This document shows, piece after piece, positions 23,866 through 32,352 of a DNA stretch of 32,773 nt. How positions within the stretch are numbered: position 1 is the stretch's first letter; each line of letters opens with the position of its first letter. Source of the stretch: a bacterium (GTDB lineage: Bacteria; Zixibacteria; MSB-5A5; WJJR01); contig JAKAKI010000069.1 in the NCBI GenBank assembly GCA_021813505.1, positions 1-32,773 on the forward strand, given 5' to 3'. The notes under the pieces are model-generated. The model searched no databases, was not told the DNA's origin, and saw only the letters and a list, made by a program, of their open reading frames with translations. A program made the position numbers and the translations under genes.

Positions 23866-24948
23866 TCATTTCATGGGATCTACGCCCATTGTACCTTCAT
23901 TTGTGCTGTCTTGGCTCAACACGCTACGCTGGCGGTACCACCAAGCGGCTGCATCCATCATCGTAAAATCAAGATGCATTAAATCTGGAGGTGGATTTTC
24001 GGAGAAGATCTCTCTAGTGTTCTGTTCGAAGGATACAGGGAAAATCCAGAAACTAGACAGCCAGTCCCCGACATGATCTGTTTTCACACGCCCCAACGCG
24101 ATTGCATACTTCAAGAATCCGAAGAAACCAACCAAACCAACCGCAACACCATGCAAAACCCCAAAGGCACAGAAGTGAAAGGGCTCGTAGGACAAATCGT
24201 AGACACTGCCATCCGGTATAGGGGTGGAGTAGACCGTCAGGTCGCTTGGATCATTCGCTAGGATTGAACGAACAATTCTTCTTCGATTGAACGGCCCGGC
24301 GGAAGGGAAACCGAATGCACACCACAACTCTAACGCAATCTTTGCAACAAGAGCGTATCTAATCGGAGCCCTCATATCAGGGTATCCTATTGTCACGGAT
24401 CCACCGTACCGTCGGTACCACGTCACAATCGGTTCACCAGGTTTGACCACGGGAATAAATAGATCCAGTGGTGCCTTCCTTACCACCTCTAGAAAATGCT
24501 CGCGTATTTCTTCTTCCCTCCACCCCAAGTCACGAAGTTGCTTCTTCATCCGATCTTTGAAGAGTCGGTCATCCGAGATTATAGATCCATCATTCTGCTT
24601 GGAAGGAATGATAACCGGTTTGTCGAAACCTCGTGGTACTCCCATCCTCCCGGAATGACCGAGGGGCGAGGTCCAGTCAATCTTCTGTCCTTTCAGGTAT
24701 TCTGAGCCAGCACCCAGCGATCTGCGGGCGGCGTGCACGAATCCGTTCATACGGAGGTCGCGGTCGAAACTGGAACCAAACCGGCTATTGCAGTCTCTGC
24801 ATACGAAGTCGACGGTGAACCAACCGCCGATTACTTCTGGAAACACGTGATCCTCTGACACATTCGCATGGGTGAAGGGAACGCCGCAGAAGAAACACCG
24901 ATCAAGGCCGCTCCTCAAAACCCGATTTTGATCGGGAACCTTAGTCAT
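23866..24948 (-). CDS. HNH endonuclease domain protein of unusual composition
   Basis: The N-terminal 55 residues form an HNH/zinc module: Cys18 and Cys21 (CFFCG), then [12 protein letters not shown] with His34, and [10 protein letters not shown] with Cys50 and Cys53. The remaining 300 residues match no family I know; they contain hydrophobic stretches ([20 protein letters not shown]) and [14 protein letters not shown]-like charged helices. The base composition is clearly poorer in G+C than the neighbours, with many A/T-ending codons, suggesting recent acquisition. It begins nine bases after larB, in the position where larC often stands, and has no visible ribosome site. It could be a homing-type or defence nuclease; neither is shown. 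Confidence 0.8.
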   Translation of the reverse strand: MTKVPDQNRVLRSGLDRCFFCGVPFTHANVSEDHVFPEVIGGWFTVDFVCRDCNSRFGSSFDRDLRMNGFVHAARRSLGAGSEYLKGQKIDWTSPLGHSGRMGVPRGFDKPVIIPSKQNDGSIISDDRLFKDRMKKQLRDLGWREEEIREHFLEVVRKAPLDLFIPVVKPGEPIVTWYRRYGGSVTIGYPDMRAPIRYALVAKIALELWCAFGFPSAGPFNRRRIVRSILANDPSDLTVYSTPIPDGSVYDLSYEPFHFCAFGVLHGVAVGLVGFFGFLKYAIALGRVKTDHVGDWLSSFWIFPVSFEQNTREIFSENPPPDLMHLDFTMMDAAAWWYRQRSVLSQDSTNEGTMGVDPMK

Positions 24949-24957
24949 GGGGCGATA

Positions 24958-25710
24958 CTACTTGCTGGTAGGTGTACCTGAATTGACTCGGCACGCCGCC
25001 ACCGCTGCGCCGAAGCCGTTGTCGATGTTGACGACGGTGACGCCTGGGGCGCAGGAGGAGAGCATTCCCAGGAGAGCAGCGAATCCGCCGAGGGCGACAC
25101 CGTAGCCTACGGAAGTGGGGACGGCGATCACGGGGCGGGAGATCAGGCCGGCGACCACCGATGGGAGCGCGCCTTCCATGCCGGCGACGACAATCACGCA
25201 GCCGCAGGCATTGAGATTGTCGCGAACTGCGGCGACACGATGCAGGCCGGCGATGCCGATATCGTAGAATCGATTCACCGTGTGGCCGACAGTCTCGGCG
25301 GTGAGGGCAGCTTCTTCGGCGACACCAAGATCGGATGTGCCCGCGGAAACTATGCCGATGGGCGGGGCATCGACATGGCGTGATGGATCAAGACGGCGCA
25401 GGAGTTTTGCTTGCGCGTGATATTCCAGATCGGGTACGGCGCGCACGGCAGCGTCGGCGTGCGACTGCTCGGCGCGTGTCGCCAGGATTGCGGCTTGGGT
25501 TTTGGACTGCTGGGCGAGAATCGCGGCGGCCTGATCCGGTGTCTTCCCGGCACAGTAGACAACCTCAATGAACCCGGTACGCCAATCGCGATGAGTGTCG
25601 AGACGAGCGAAGCCGAGGTCGGAGGCCGGCCAGTGCGCGAGAAGTTTCTCGGCTTCGGCGGGACTGACGCGTCCAGCGGCGATATCACTGAGGAGGGTTT
25701 TGATGTCCAT
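24958..25710 (-). CDS. larB: Pyridinium-3,5-biscarboxylic acid mononucleotide synthase LarB
   Basis: LarB carboxylates and hydrolyses nicotinic acid adenine dinucleotide, the first step to the nickel-pincer nucleotide cofactor. The 250-residue protein ends in a PurE-like domain: [71 protein letters not shown] and [14 protein letters not shown] are all hallmark LarB motifs. The N-terminal half has [20 protein letters not shown]. Start is an ATG at 25710 without a strong ribosome site. larE lies 164 bases upstream, and a partial dispersed repeat stands between. LarC and any LarA-type racemase are not in the window. Confidence 0.95.
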   Translation of the reverse strand: MDIKTLLSDIAAGRVSPAEAEKLLAHWPASDLGFARLDTHRDWRTGFIEVVYCAGKTPDQAAAILAQQSKTQAAILATRAEQSHADAAVRAVPDLEYHAQAKLLRRLDPSRHVDAPPIGIVSAGTSDLGVAEEAALTAETVGHTVNRFYDIGIAGLHRVAAVRDNLNACGCVIVVAGMEGALPSVVAGLISRPVIAVPTSVGYGVALGGFAALLGMLSSCAPGVTVVNIDNGFGAAVAACRVNSGTPTSK

Positions 25711-25787
25711 GGGGATTTGCCAGCTCGATTACGACAACCTGGACTGAGTTGCGCACAGGCGGACGGGTTCTAGTCCAGGGGAGGACA

Positions 25788-25815
25788 GCAGATGCTTCGC
25801 TCCGCTCAGCATGAC
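25788..25815. repeat. Dispersed repeat, partial copy between larE and larB
   Basis: GCAGATGCTTCGCTCCGCTC followed by AGCATGAC matches the inverted copy at 21729-21766. It lies in the 164-base larE-larB gap. Confidence 0.7.
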
Positions 25816-25874
25816 ACGACACGGGTGCCCGAGCACGTGGAACGGTGTACGTTGCGTGCCAGCAAGACTTCCGC

Positions 25875-26666
25875 TCATTGGTTCAACCCTGCGGGTTTGT
25901 AGCCAGCGAGATCAAGAGTGACGTGTTGGTAACCAATGAGCTTCAATGCCTGGGTGATCGATTGGCGTGTAGCGATGTCATTGATTCTCACCCAGTCATC
26001 GCTCTGCAATTCAATGCGCGCAATTACCCCATGGTGGCGAACACGATGACCACGGAAACCGAACTGGGCGAGCGCGGCCTCGGCACGCTCGATCTGACGA
26101 AGTTCTTCAACCGAGATGGTTGTGCCGGTGGGGAATCGCGAAGCGAGGCAGGCGGCCTGGGGTTTGTCCCACGACGGCAGCGAGCGCGCCCGCGATAGCG
26201 CCCGGATCTCCGGTTTGGTGATGCCGATTTCGGCGAGCGGGGCGGCGACTTGAAACTCCGTGGCGGCACGCTGGCCGGGACGAATGTCGCGCTGGTCCTC
26301 GGGAATCGCGCCATACAGAATGCGCGCGATCTTCTCTTCAGCGGCCAGCCGTTCCAGCACGATGAAAAGTTCCGACTTGCAAAAATAGCAGCGATCCAGA
26401 TCGTTACGCAGCCAGCGCGGGTCTTCGGCTTCTGCTGTTTTCACCACGCGCAAATTCCAGCCTCGTTCGCTGGCCACCTGCGCGGCGAATTCAAACTCCG
26501 ATTCGGCCATCGAGGGGGATTGCGCAGTAGCGATCAGGGCCCGTGTGCCGAGTGCGTCGTGGGCCACCGCCGCCAGATAGGTTGAGTCGACCCCGCCGGA
26601 ATACGCCACGATGGCGGAGCCGTAAGACTTAATCAAAGCCAGAAGGCGGCCTTCTTTTTCCGCCAT
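25875..26666 (-). CDS. larE: ATP-dependent sulfur transferase LarE, probably three-cysteine type
   Basis: LarE thiolates the carboxylates of the LarB product during nickel-pincer cofactor synthesis. The PP-loop is AYSGGVDSTYLAAVAHDAL, followed by AESEFEFAA, the motif RCYFCKSELF and GAIPEDQRDIRPGQRAA, then PQAACLASRFPTGTTI and the end VTLDLAGYKPAGLNQ. The first sulfur-donor type characterised (in Lactiplantibacillus) uses one sacrificial cysteine and lacks the CxxC pair; this protein has CxxC plus a third Cys at AACLASR, which suggests the iron-sulfur cluster type. I use the ATG at 26666; the frame extends to a TTG at 26723 preceded by GGAG, so the start is not certain. Confidence 0.94.
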   Translation of the reverse strand: MAEKEGRLLALIKSYGSAIVAYSGGVDSTYLAAVAHDALGTRALIATAQSPSMAESEFEFAAQVASERGWNLRVVKTAEAEDPRWLRNDLDRCYFCKSELFIVLERLAAEEKIARILYGAIPEDQRDIRPGQRAATEFQVAAPLAEIGITKPEIRALSRARSLPSWDKPQAACLASRFPTGTTISVEELRQIERAEAALAQFGFRGHRVRHHGVIARIELQSDDWVRINDIATRQSITQALKLIGYQHVTLDLAGYKPAGLNQ

Positions 26667-26806
26667 TTCCGGTGTGACGGTCTCGGTGTTTTGGGATGTC
26701 GCTAATGTCGCAATCTGCTGCAATCGGTCTCCATTGTCATCGGACGCCGGCTATTGAACGTGTGAGGTAGCGGATCATTTGCGGGATTATCGAGTGCACG
26801 CGCGGA

Positions 26807-26875
26807 GGGAGGGCGAGGCTCCTGCCGAGCCATGCCCCCGCGCGCAAAGAGGCTCGGCGGGAGCCTCGCCCTCCC
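26807..26875. repeat. Long palindrome family, copy 6 (adenosine-specific kinase to larE gap)
   Basis: 25-base arms (26807-26831 and 26851-26875, one mismatch) with a 19-base loop containing CCGCGCG. It lies between the adenosine-specific kinase and larE. Confidence 0.95.
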
Positions 26876-26911
26876 ATCGCGTGTCTCGCAGTGGACAGAA
26901 TTGATGGCGCT

Positions 26912-27394
26912 TCAAAGTTTATGTCCGATCATCCTCAGGAAGGCGCGGCGTTTGTCCTGATCCGCTTGGGTCTCGATTCCCGATGGTTTGGCGCCATCGA
27001 TGACTCCGATCACTCCGCCACCCTGATTGTCGCGAACTACCAGCGCATTCACCGGGTTGCCGGTGGCGCAGAAGACATGGCAGACCTCCGGGCAGGCCTT
27101 GACGGCATTGAGCGCGTGGATCGGGAACGCATCGACCATGATGATCAAGAACGTATGGCCGCATCCGAGGCGCGCGATGTTTTCGGCAGCCTGTTGGGCA
27201 AGGGCCGGATCATTCCCCGAATGCCGGACCAGGCAGGGACCCGATGCTTCTGAAAATGCCACGCCGAATTTGATCCCCGGCGCCGATGTGGCCATGGCCT
27301 CGTGCAGGTCCTCGACGCTCTTGATGAAGTGGGTTTGGCCGAAGATGATGTTGGCACCGTCGGGGAATGTGATCGGGACGGATTCAATGTTCAT
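26912..27394 (-). CDS. Adenosine-specific kinase family protein
   Basis: The 160-residue protein matches the small adenosine-specific kinase family (pfam04008 type), described first from archaea and reported to phosphorylate adenosine. Signature stretches are NIIFGQTHFIKSVEDLHEAM, APGIKFGVAFSEASGPCLVR, AARLGCGHTFLIIM-like NIARLGCGHTFLIIMVDAFP, NAVKACPEVCHVFCATGNPV and GVIGVIDGAKPSGIETQ. The ATG at 27394 has GAGGTG at 4-5 bases; the alternative GTG at 27400 adds two residues. It stands alone between two palindromes, without an obvious purine-gene neighbour. Confidence 0.9.
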   Translation of the reverse strand: MNIESVPITFPDGANIIFGQTHFIKSVEDLHEAMATSAPGIKFGVAFSEASGPCLVRHSGNDPALAQQAAENIARLGCGHTFLIIMVDAFPIHALNAVKACPEVCHVFCATGNPVNALVVRDNQGGGVIGVIDGAKPSGIETQADQDKRRAFLRMIGHKL

Positions 27395-27479
27395 AGGCAC
27401 CTCGAATTCTCATTCACCCCACCTCACAATTGCAAGGCGGATCGATGATTAGGCCGCCGCAAGAGCCAGCCTGAGGCGA

Positions 27480-27548
27480 GGGAGGGCGAGGCTCCTGCCG
27501 AGCCATGATTCCAAGCGCAAAGAGGCTCGGCAGGAGCCTCGCCCTCCC
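27480..27548. repeat. Long palindrome family, copy 7 (HEAT lipoprotein to kinase gap)
   Basis: Perfect 25-base arms (27480-27504 and 27524-27548) with a 19-base loop (ATGATTCC...AAAGA). It lies between the HEAT lipoprotein stop and the adenosine-specific kinase start. Confidence 0.95.
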
Positions 27549-27606
27549 AACGCGCGGGTGTGTGTATTCCGAACTCGGTTTTGTTCCGCAACGGTTCACG
27601 TACAAC

Positions 27607-29601
27607 CTATATCCCCGGCGTCTGGATCTCCACCGTCCGGATGGAATCCGCGTAAGTGAGTGAGGCCGCGATGTCGAGGCCTTCGGTGACCCGGCCGAAG
27701 ATCGGAAAGCGCCAGTCCAGGTGGGGAAGCCGGTCGAGGGCGATTGAGAACGCGCCATGGCCGCTGTCACGCGACGTGATCAGCCACAGCACCGTGCCGG
27801 GCATCACGCGCTCGAGTGAGAGCTCGTCACGTACCGTTTCATCGGGCAGACCCCAACCATCAAACCGGCGATCCCCCGTTTGAACAATCGCGCCGATCTG
27901 AATGTCGTTGATGGGACAGTTGGCGTAGCTGCCATCACGCGCCATCTTGATAAACTGGCGCACGGCACGCGGCGCAAGGTCAGCACGCAGTTCGATGACT
28001 ATCGGCCCCTTGGCCGTCATCAGCCGGGCAATCGGATTCCCGGGATACGGATGCAACAGTTGCTGCACGTTGTCCGGCGTCAGGTCGGTGCGGTACGTGC
28101 CCAGTTCTTTGCGGTGATCCTCGCGGAATTTCTCCCAAACGGCGATGGTGTACCAGCGCACGAGCCGGTTGGAATCGGCCATGCCGGAGCTGTAAATCTC
28201 ACGTGCCCCCGGCTCTGCTTGAACGGAAGGTGCCATATTGGCGGTGGCGGCGATGATCGACCACTTCAGCTCGGGCCGCCACTGCGGGATGTACTTGGGA
28301 TACAATTGGTACAAAGAATCCTGATAGGCTGTAACGTGGTATGATCCGATCAGGTTGATCGCGGTTTGTTTGCATTCCGGATCGGGATCGTTGTACAGGC
28401 GATTCAAAAACGTGAGAGCGTCACTGCCTTCGAGTCCGATGTAACTCTGCACCGCCCTCGCCCGGACACGCGGAACCGAGTCCTGGGACATCTTTCTCAG
28501 CAGTGGGAAGGCAATCGCGGTATCGACCGGGCCATACTGACGGAACTGGTCGAGCACCTCGCAATACGCGATCTGAACACGGGGATCCGGATCGGTGGCG
28601 CCGGGAGCGATCAACGCCCCGTACTTGAGGTCCAGACGTTTGGCGAGCGCGGTGACAGCCGCGGCGCGGACGGCGCAATCGGGATGCTTCAGGAACTTCT
28701 GCAGGAAAGGCCGCGCGTTCATACGGAAATGGTTGCCAACTGCGGTGATCAGTGACTGCAGAACACCAGGGTCCCGTTCGCTCTCCAAATACGGAAAGAG
28801 CTTCGGTGCGAACAGAGTGTCGACCGCGTTCCCCAATGCTTCGGCGGCGCCGGCGCGGACGATCGGGCTGATATCGGACAATCCCTGCAGGACGGAATCC
28901 CTGGCCCAGGGCCATTTCGAAAGCGCGATTGTTGAGTAGGCCAGCTTGCGAAAGGTTGCCGAAGTATCGCGGATCAGCGGGAGCACGCGTTCCGCCGCGG
29001 CATCGGAGCGTGACTGAGACAGGAAGAGCAGAGTCATCCGCCGTACCGCGAAGTCGGGGGCGTTCAAAAGCGGCAGCACGGAATCAGCCACGTCGTAACG
29101 AACCAGCAGCTCGAGGGTCAGGAGTGTCTGCGTGCGAACCCGTGCGTCGGCGTGATGAATGAAGGGAAGAATCTTCTGGTAATCATCCCGCGTGTAACAG
29201 CGCCCGCAAGCCTGCAGGATCGCCATCAGGGCCTCGGGGTCGGTTTCCTTCCCCAACGCCTCGATCAAAGCCGGCATGCCTCGGTGCCAGGTCCATGTCC
29301 CAATTGCGAAAGCGGCGGCCGCCCGCACCTTGGGATCGGAATCGTTCTTCAGCACGAGTTTGATCGAATCGAGCGCGAGAGTGTCATTGACGCGCGCGAC
29401 CGCCAGAGTCGCGCGATAACGCACCGCCGCATCGCGATCAAACATCAGTTTGAGCAGTTCACCGTTGGCGAACCACCCCTGGTCCTCCCAGACAGCGATC
29501 TTGTTGAGCTTGTCCTTTGTGGTCCCACCGCCCGAACTGCAGCCCGCGAGAAGCACTGCGGCTGCCAACAAGACGATCATTCGATGGCTCAGTTGATTCA
29601 C
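27607..29601 (-). CDS. HEAT-repeat lipoprotein with a degenerate cyclophilin-type domain
   Basis: The 664-residue protein begins with a lipoprotein signal (MIVLLAAAVLLAGC, Cys21), so it should be membrane-anchored outside the cytoplasm. Residues about 40-500 are a solenoid of HEAT-like repeats with recurring DP.VR..A (SDPKVRAAAAFAIG, SPIVRAGAAEALGN, HPDCAVRAAAVTAL, DPDPRVQIAYCEVL). The last 143 residues are cyclophilin-like: GPIVIELRADLAPRAVRQFI, IGAIVQTGDRRFDG, GTVLWLITSRDSGHGAFSIA, FPIFGRVTEGLDI. The catalytic FHR motif is replaced by NDI and the SQFFI segment by GAFSI, so peptidyl-prolyl isomerase activity is doubtful. It starts at a GTG (29601); an ATG seven codons in is possible. Start and stop are 50 and 206 bases from its neighbours. 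Confidence 0.88.
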   Translation of the reverse strand: MNQLSHRMIVLLAAAVLLAGCSSGGGTTKDKLNKIAVWEDQGWFANGELLKLMFDRDAAVRYRATLAVARVNDTLALDSIKLVLKNDSDPKVRAAAAFAIGTWTWHRGMPALIEALGKETDPEALMAILQACGRCYTRDDYQKILPFIHHADARVRTQTLLTLELLVRYDVADSVLPLLNAPDFAVRRMTLLFLSQSRSDAAAERVLPLIRDTSATFRKLAYSTIALSKWPWARDSVLQGLSDISPIVRAGAAEALGNAVDTLFAPKLFPYLESERDPGVLQSLITAVGNHFRMNARPFLQKFLKHPDCAVRAAAVTALAKRLDLKYGALIAPGATDPDPRVQIAYCEVLDQFRQYGPVDTAIAFPLLRKMSQDSVPRVRARAVQSYIGLEGSDALTFLNRLYNDPDPECKQTAINLIGSYHVTAYQDSLYQLYPKYIPQWRPELKWSIIAATANMAPSVQAEPGAREIYSSGMADSNRLVRWYTIAVWEKFREDHRKELGTYRTDLTPDNVQQLLHPYPGNPIARLMTAKGPIVIELRADLAPRAVRQFIKMARDGSYANCPINDIQIGAIVQTGDRRFDGWGLPDETVRDELSLERVMPGTVLWLITSRDSGHGAFSIALDRLPHLDWRFPIFGRVTEGLDIAASLTYADSIRTVEIQTPGI

Positions 29602-29651
29602 GCTTTCCCCTCACACGAAATGATGGTTGCCGGATTCATATCTCGATTAAG

Positions 29652-30062
29652 TCAATCTAATGCCAGTCGCAGCGATTGCGGGAATTGATCTCGCTGAAAC
29701 GGAAGTCCACCGGGGAATGGTCCATGCGGTTTGGACTCGATGTAGCTTCGAATCCATGCCATCCAGTCTTTCAGATCGACTCCCCAGTGACCTTCCGGGT
29801 ATTCGCCCAGCTTTATTACCGCCTTGCTCCATTGGCTGCGGGCTCCAGCGTGGTTCTCATTCTCGAAATGGTAGGCGCCCACCGCAAGATGAATTAACGC
29901 TTGAAGATAGCGCCGGTCGGGACCGTGGAGCCGGTGCCAGAACTCCTCCCAGATGTCGTGAGCCTCAAAGAACCTCCCTGCCACAAACTCCCGGTGTCCA
30001 TCCTCGAAAAGCTGGATGGAGGATGGCGCTGGCTCAATTCGATCCTCTTTTGAGTCGCTCAT
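29652..30062 (-). CDS. DUF309 family protein
   Basis: This 136-residue protein matches the DUF309 helical domain: GHREFVAGRFFEAHDIWEEF, WHRLHGPDRRYLQALIHLAV, GAYHFENENHAGA and GEYPEGHWGVDLKDW carry the family's invariant F-E-A-H, W and Q residues. The function of the family is not known. The ATG at 30062 has no clear ribosome site. It lies 61 bases downstream of nth and 50 upstream of the HEAT lipoprotein, so the three may share a transcript. Confidence 0.9.
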   Translation of the reverse strand: MSDSKEDRIEPAPSSIQLFEDGHREFVAGRFFEAHDIWEEFWHRLHGPDRRYLQALIHLAVGAYHFENENHAGARSQWSKAVIKLGEYPEGHWGVDLKDWMAWIRSYIESKPHGPFPGGLPFQRDQFPQSLRLALD

Positions 30063-30123
30063 AAGTAACAGCCGCCCATTGGCCGCGGCGAATCGGCAAG
30101 ATAATCAGTCTCAGGCGTGGGAT

Positions 30124-30810
30124 TCAAGTCCCGGCCACGCCGCGAATTCGCGCCACTGGGAGGTAATCGCGCGAGCCGGGGCAATCCGGCATCAACGGAC
30201 ACGATTCACAGCGGGGACGGCGCGCGAGGCAGATGGCGCGGCCGTGCCAGATCATTCGGTGCGAAAACTCGATCCATTGTGTTTGCGGCAGGAGCTCCAT
30301 CAGGTCGGATTCCACTCTGACCGGATCGGTGTGCGACGTGAGACGCATCCTCCGGGCGAGCCGTCCGACATGCGTGTCGACCACCACTCCCGACGCGAGG
30401 CCGAACGCAGTACCCAGGACAACATTGGCGGTTTTGCGCCCTATCCCGTCGAGCGCAGTCAGATCCTCCAAGGAGCGGGGAATCTCACCGCCGTGTTTCT
30501 CTACCAATCCACGACTCGCCGCGATGATATGCCGGGTCTTGGCGCGGAAGAATCCGGTGGAGCGGATGATCGATTCGATATCGACCGGATCGGCATTGGC
30601 GAAGTCTTTGACTGTCTTATACTTGGCGAAGAGGGCCGGGGTCACCAGGTTGACGCGGACATCGGTGCATTGGGCTGATAGAATAGTGGCAATCAGCAGT
30701 TGAAACGGGTTGTCGTGCGTCAGGGCGCATTTCGCCGGATAAAGACGCCGCAGAGTCCGGCTGATGCGGAGGGCGCGTTGGCGGCGGTGTGTTCGGGATT
30801 CGCGTGGCAT
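30124..30810 (-). CDS. nth: Endonuclease III
   Basis: Nth is the DNA glycosylase/AP lyase for oxidised pyrimidines. The 228-residue protein has LLIATILSAQCTDVRVN, the helix-hairpin-helix LTALDGIGRKTANVVLG with the catalytic lysine at 126, the aspartate in VVVDTHVGRLARRM (145), and the C-terminal iron-sulfur cluster cysteines at 194, 201, 204 and 210 with the classic 6-2-5 spacing. The ATG at 30810 (MPRESRTHRR) is the best start; an open extension to 30885 overlaps the promoter. It is divergent from alr. Confidence 0.97.
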   Translation of the reverse strand: MPRESRTHRRQRALRISRTLRRLYPAKCALTHDNPFQLLIATILSAQCTDVRVNLVTPALFAKYKTVKDFANADPVDIESIIRSTGFFRAKTRHIIAASRGLVEKHGGEIPRSLEDLTALDGIGRKTANVVLGTAFGLASGVVVDTHVGRLARRMRLTSHTDPVRVESDLMELLPQTQWIEFSHRMIWHGRAICLARRPRCESCPLMPDCPGSRDYLPVARIRGVAGT

Positions 30811-30874
30811 GGAGATCTCGAGATGGCTGCACAGAGCCGGAGTCAACTCGCTGTGCAATCGTCGAAGCCGCGGC

Positions 30875-30904
30875 AAGATAGACAACCGTGACCGGCGTGG
30901 TCAA
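30875..30904 (-). promoter_or_regulatory. Candidate nth promoter
   Basis: On the minus strand TTGACC (30899-30904) and TATCTT (30875-30880) are 18 bases apart; transcription would start near 30868, about 58 bases before the nth ATG. The 283-base nth-alr gap otherwise holds only the alr promoter. Confidence 0.5.
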
Positions 30905-31024
30905 ATCGACCGAGCGGGACACGAAGAATCGAGTGGCACGCAACTGTTCCGGCGTGTAAAACACTTTGATTCAACGGTGGCGCAAACCGATAAGACAGAA
31001 TGTGGGCCGTCGGGAACTTACTTC

Positions 31025-31053
31025 TTGTCAACACCGTACAGGGCGGGTACATT
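31025..31053 (+). promoter_or_regulatory. Candidate alr promoter
   Basis: TTGTCA (31025-31030) and TACATT (31048-31053) are 17 bases apart, giving a start near 31060 and a leader of about 34 bases before the alr ATG. Confidence 0.55.
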
Positions 31054-31093
31054 CGCGGCCATTGCGAGACGACCAATGAGGCGGCATCGGGAA

Positions 31094-32305
31094 ATGAGCA
31101 AACAAATTCTGCAGAAGACATGGGTTGAAATCGATTGTGACGTGCTGCGCAACAATCTGCGGTTGCTTCATCAGGCGATCGGCACCCAGCGCGCGATCGT
31201 GCTGGTGGTAAAATCGGATGCGTACGGTCACGGCGCGTGCACGGTGGCCAACATCGCAGCCGCCGAGGGCGTGCGCCATTTCGCGGTCGCTGCAGTCGAG
31301 GAAGGCGCGGCGCTCCGCCGGGCGGATATCAACGATGAGATTATCCTGCTTCATCCGCCGCTCGATTTTGAGATCGGTCCCGCCCTCGAAGCGCGCCTCT
31401 CCCCCACCATTTCGGACTTGCAGACCGCTGTCCAGATCAGTGAGAAAGCCACCAAACAGGCTGTCGGCGTGCATGTCGAAATCAACACGGGCGTCAACCG
31501 GCTGGGATTCGACTGGCAGACTGCGCCCGACACGATCGCACAGATCGCCGCCCTGCCGAAGCTTCGCATCAACGGCGTTTACACGCACTTTCGCTCGAGC
31601 GATGGCAGCGATGGAGCGAGTATCAAAGACCAACTGGCCCGATTCCAGCAGGTGCTGGCTGCAGTGGAGCGCAAGGGCATTCCGGTTGGGCTGCGTCATG
31701 CGGCCGCCAGCCTGGTAGCGGCGCGCTTCCCCGACTGCCATCTGGACGGCGTGCGACCGGGGCTGATTGTCTACACGGGCGCGAAGAGCACCTACGAGGA
31801 GCCCGGCGGGCATGATGAATCCGCTACCCGTCTACTGACGCCACTGGAGCAATCCGGCAGTGTCATGTCGGTTCGGACGCGGGTGTTGCACGTCCGCACC
31901 GTGGAAGCGGGCGAGTGGATCCACTACGGCGAAGGATATCGCGCGCCGCGGCGCATGACGATCGCGGTTCTGCCCATCGGTTACGGGATGGGATACTCGC
32001 GGCTTCTGACCAACAATGCCGATGTGCTCCTGCGTGGCCGACGGGTGCCAGTTGTGGGCACGGTTGGCATGGACATGACGATTGTCGCGGTGGATGATAT
32101 CGGCCCGGTGGCGACCGGTGATGTCGCCACGGTGATCGGTCGCGACGGCCAGGAAGAAACCACCGCCGCGGAGCTGGCCGCCCGCGCGGGTACCATCCCC
32201 TATGAAATCCTCTGCAGTCTCGGAAACTCACTGCCCCGTTGTGTGATCAACGAACGGGAATCGCCGACGCACTCAGCGAAAGTCGCCCGGTCGGTCGCTG
32301 GCTGA
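31094..32305 (+). CDS. alr: Alanine racemase
   Basis: Alr makes D-alanine for peptidoglycan using PLP. The 403-residue protein starts ILQKTWVEIDCDVLRNN, binds PLP via Lys40 in LVVKSDAYGHGA, has EINTGVNRLGF, GVYTHFRSSDG and RHAAASLVA in the barrel, and the second catalytic tyrosine, Tyr278, in WIHYGEGYRAP. The C-terminal beta domain carries IAVLPIGYGMGYSRLL, VPVVGTVGMDMTIVAVD and PYEILCSLGNSLPR. This is the only clear plus-strand gene. The ATG at 31094 fits the family; an ATG at 31076 would add six residues, and the frame opens much further upstream, but through the nth-alr intergenic region and promoter. Confidence 0.97.
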   Translation: MSKQILQKTWVEIDCDVLRNNLRLLHQAIGTQRAIVLVVKSDAYGHGACTVANIAAAEGVRHFAVAAVEEGAALRRADINDEIILLHPPLDFEIGPALEARLSPTISDLQTAVQISEKATKQAVGVHVEINTGVNRLGFDWQTAPDTIAQIAALPKLRINGVYTHFRSSDGSDGASIKDQLARFQQVLAAVERKGIPVGLRHAAASLVAARFPDCHLDGVRPGLIVYTGAKSTYEEPGGHDESATRLLTPLEQSGSVMSVRTRVLHVRTVEAGEWIHYGEGYRAPRRMTIAVLPIGYGMGYSRLLTNNADVLLRGRRVPVVGTVGMDMTIVAVDDIGPVATGDVATVIGRDGQEETTAAELAARAGTIPYEILCSLGNSLPRCVINERESPTHSAKVARSVAG

Positions 32306-32352
32306 TCTCGCGGCGTCGCGGCCTTCGGCTCTATTGATCCCAATCGATTGGA

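Noticed and set aside
30764-31093. N-terminal extension of alanine racemase
   Set aside because: It would cross the alr promoter and overlap the nth start; the family begins at the ATG at 31094.
32340-32351. 12-base palindrome CCAATCGATTGG as a terminator for alr
   Set aside because: Stem is A/T-rich and has no loop; T-run is absent, so it is at most a weak structure.
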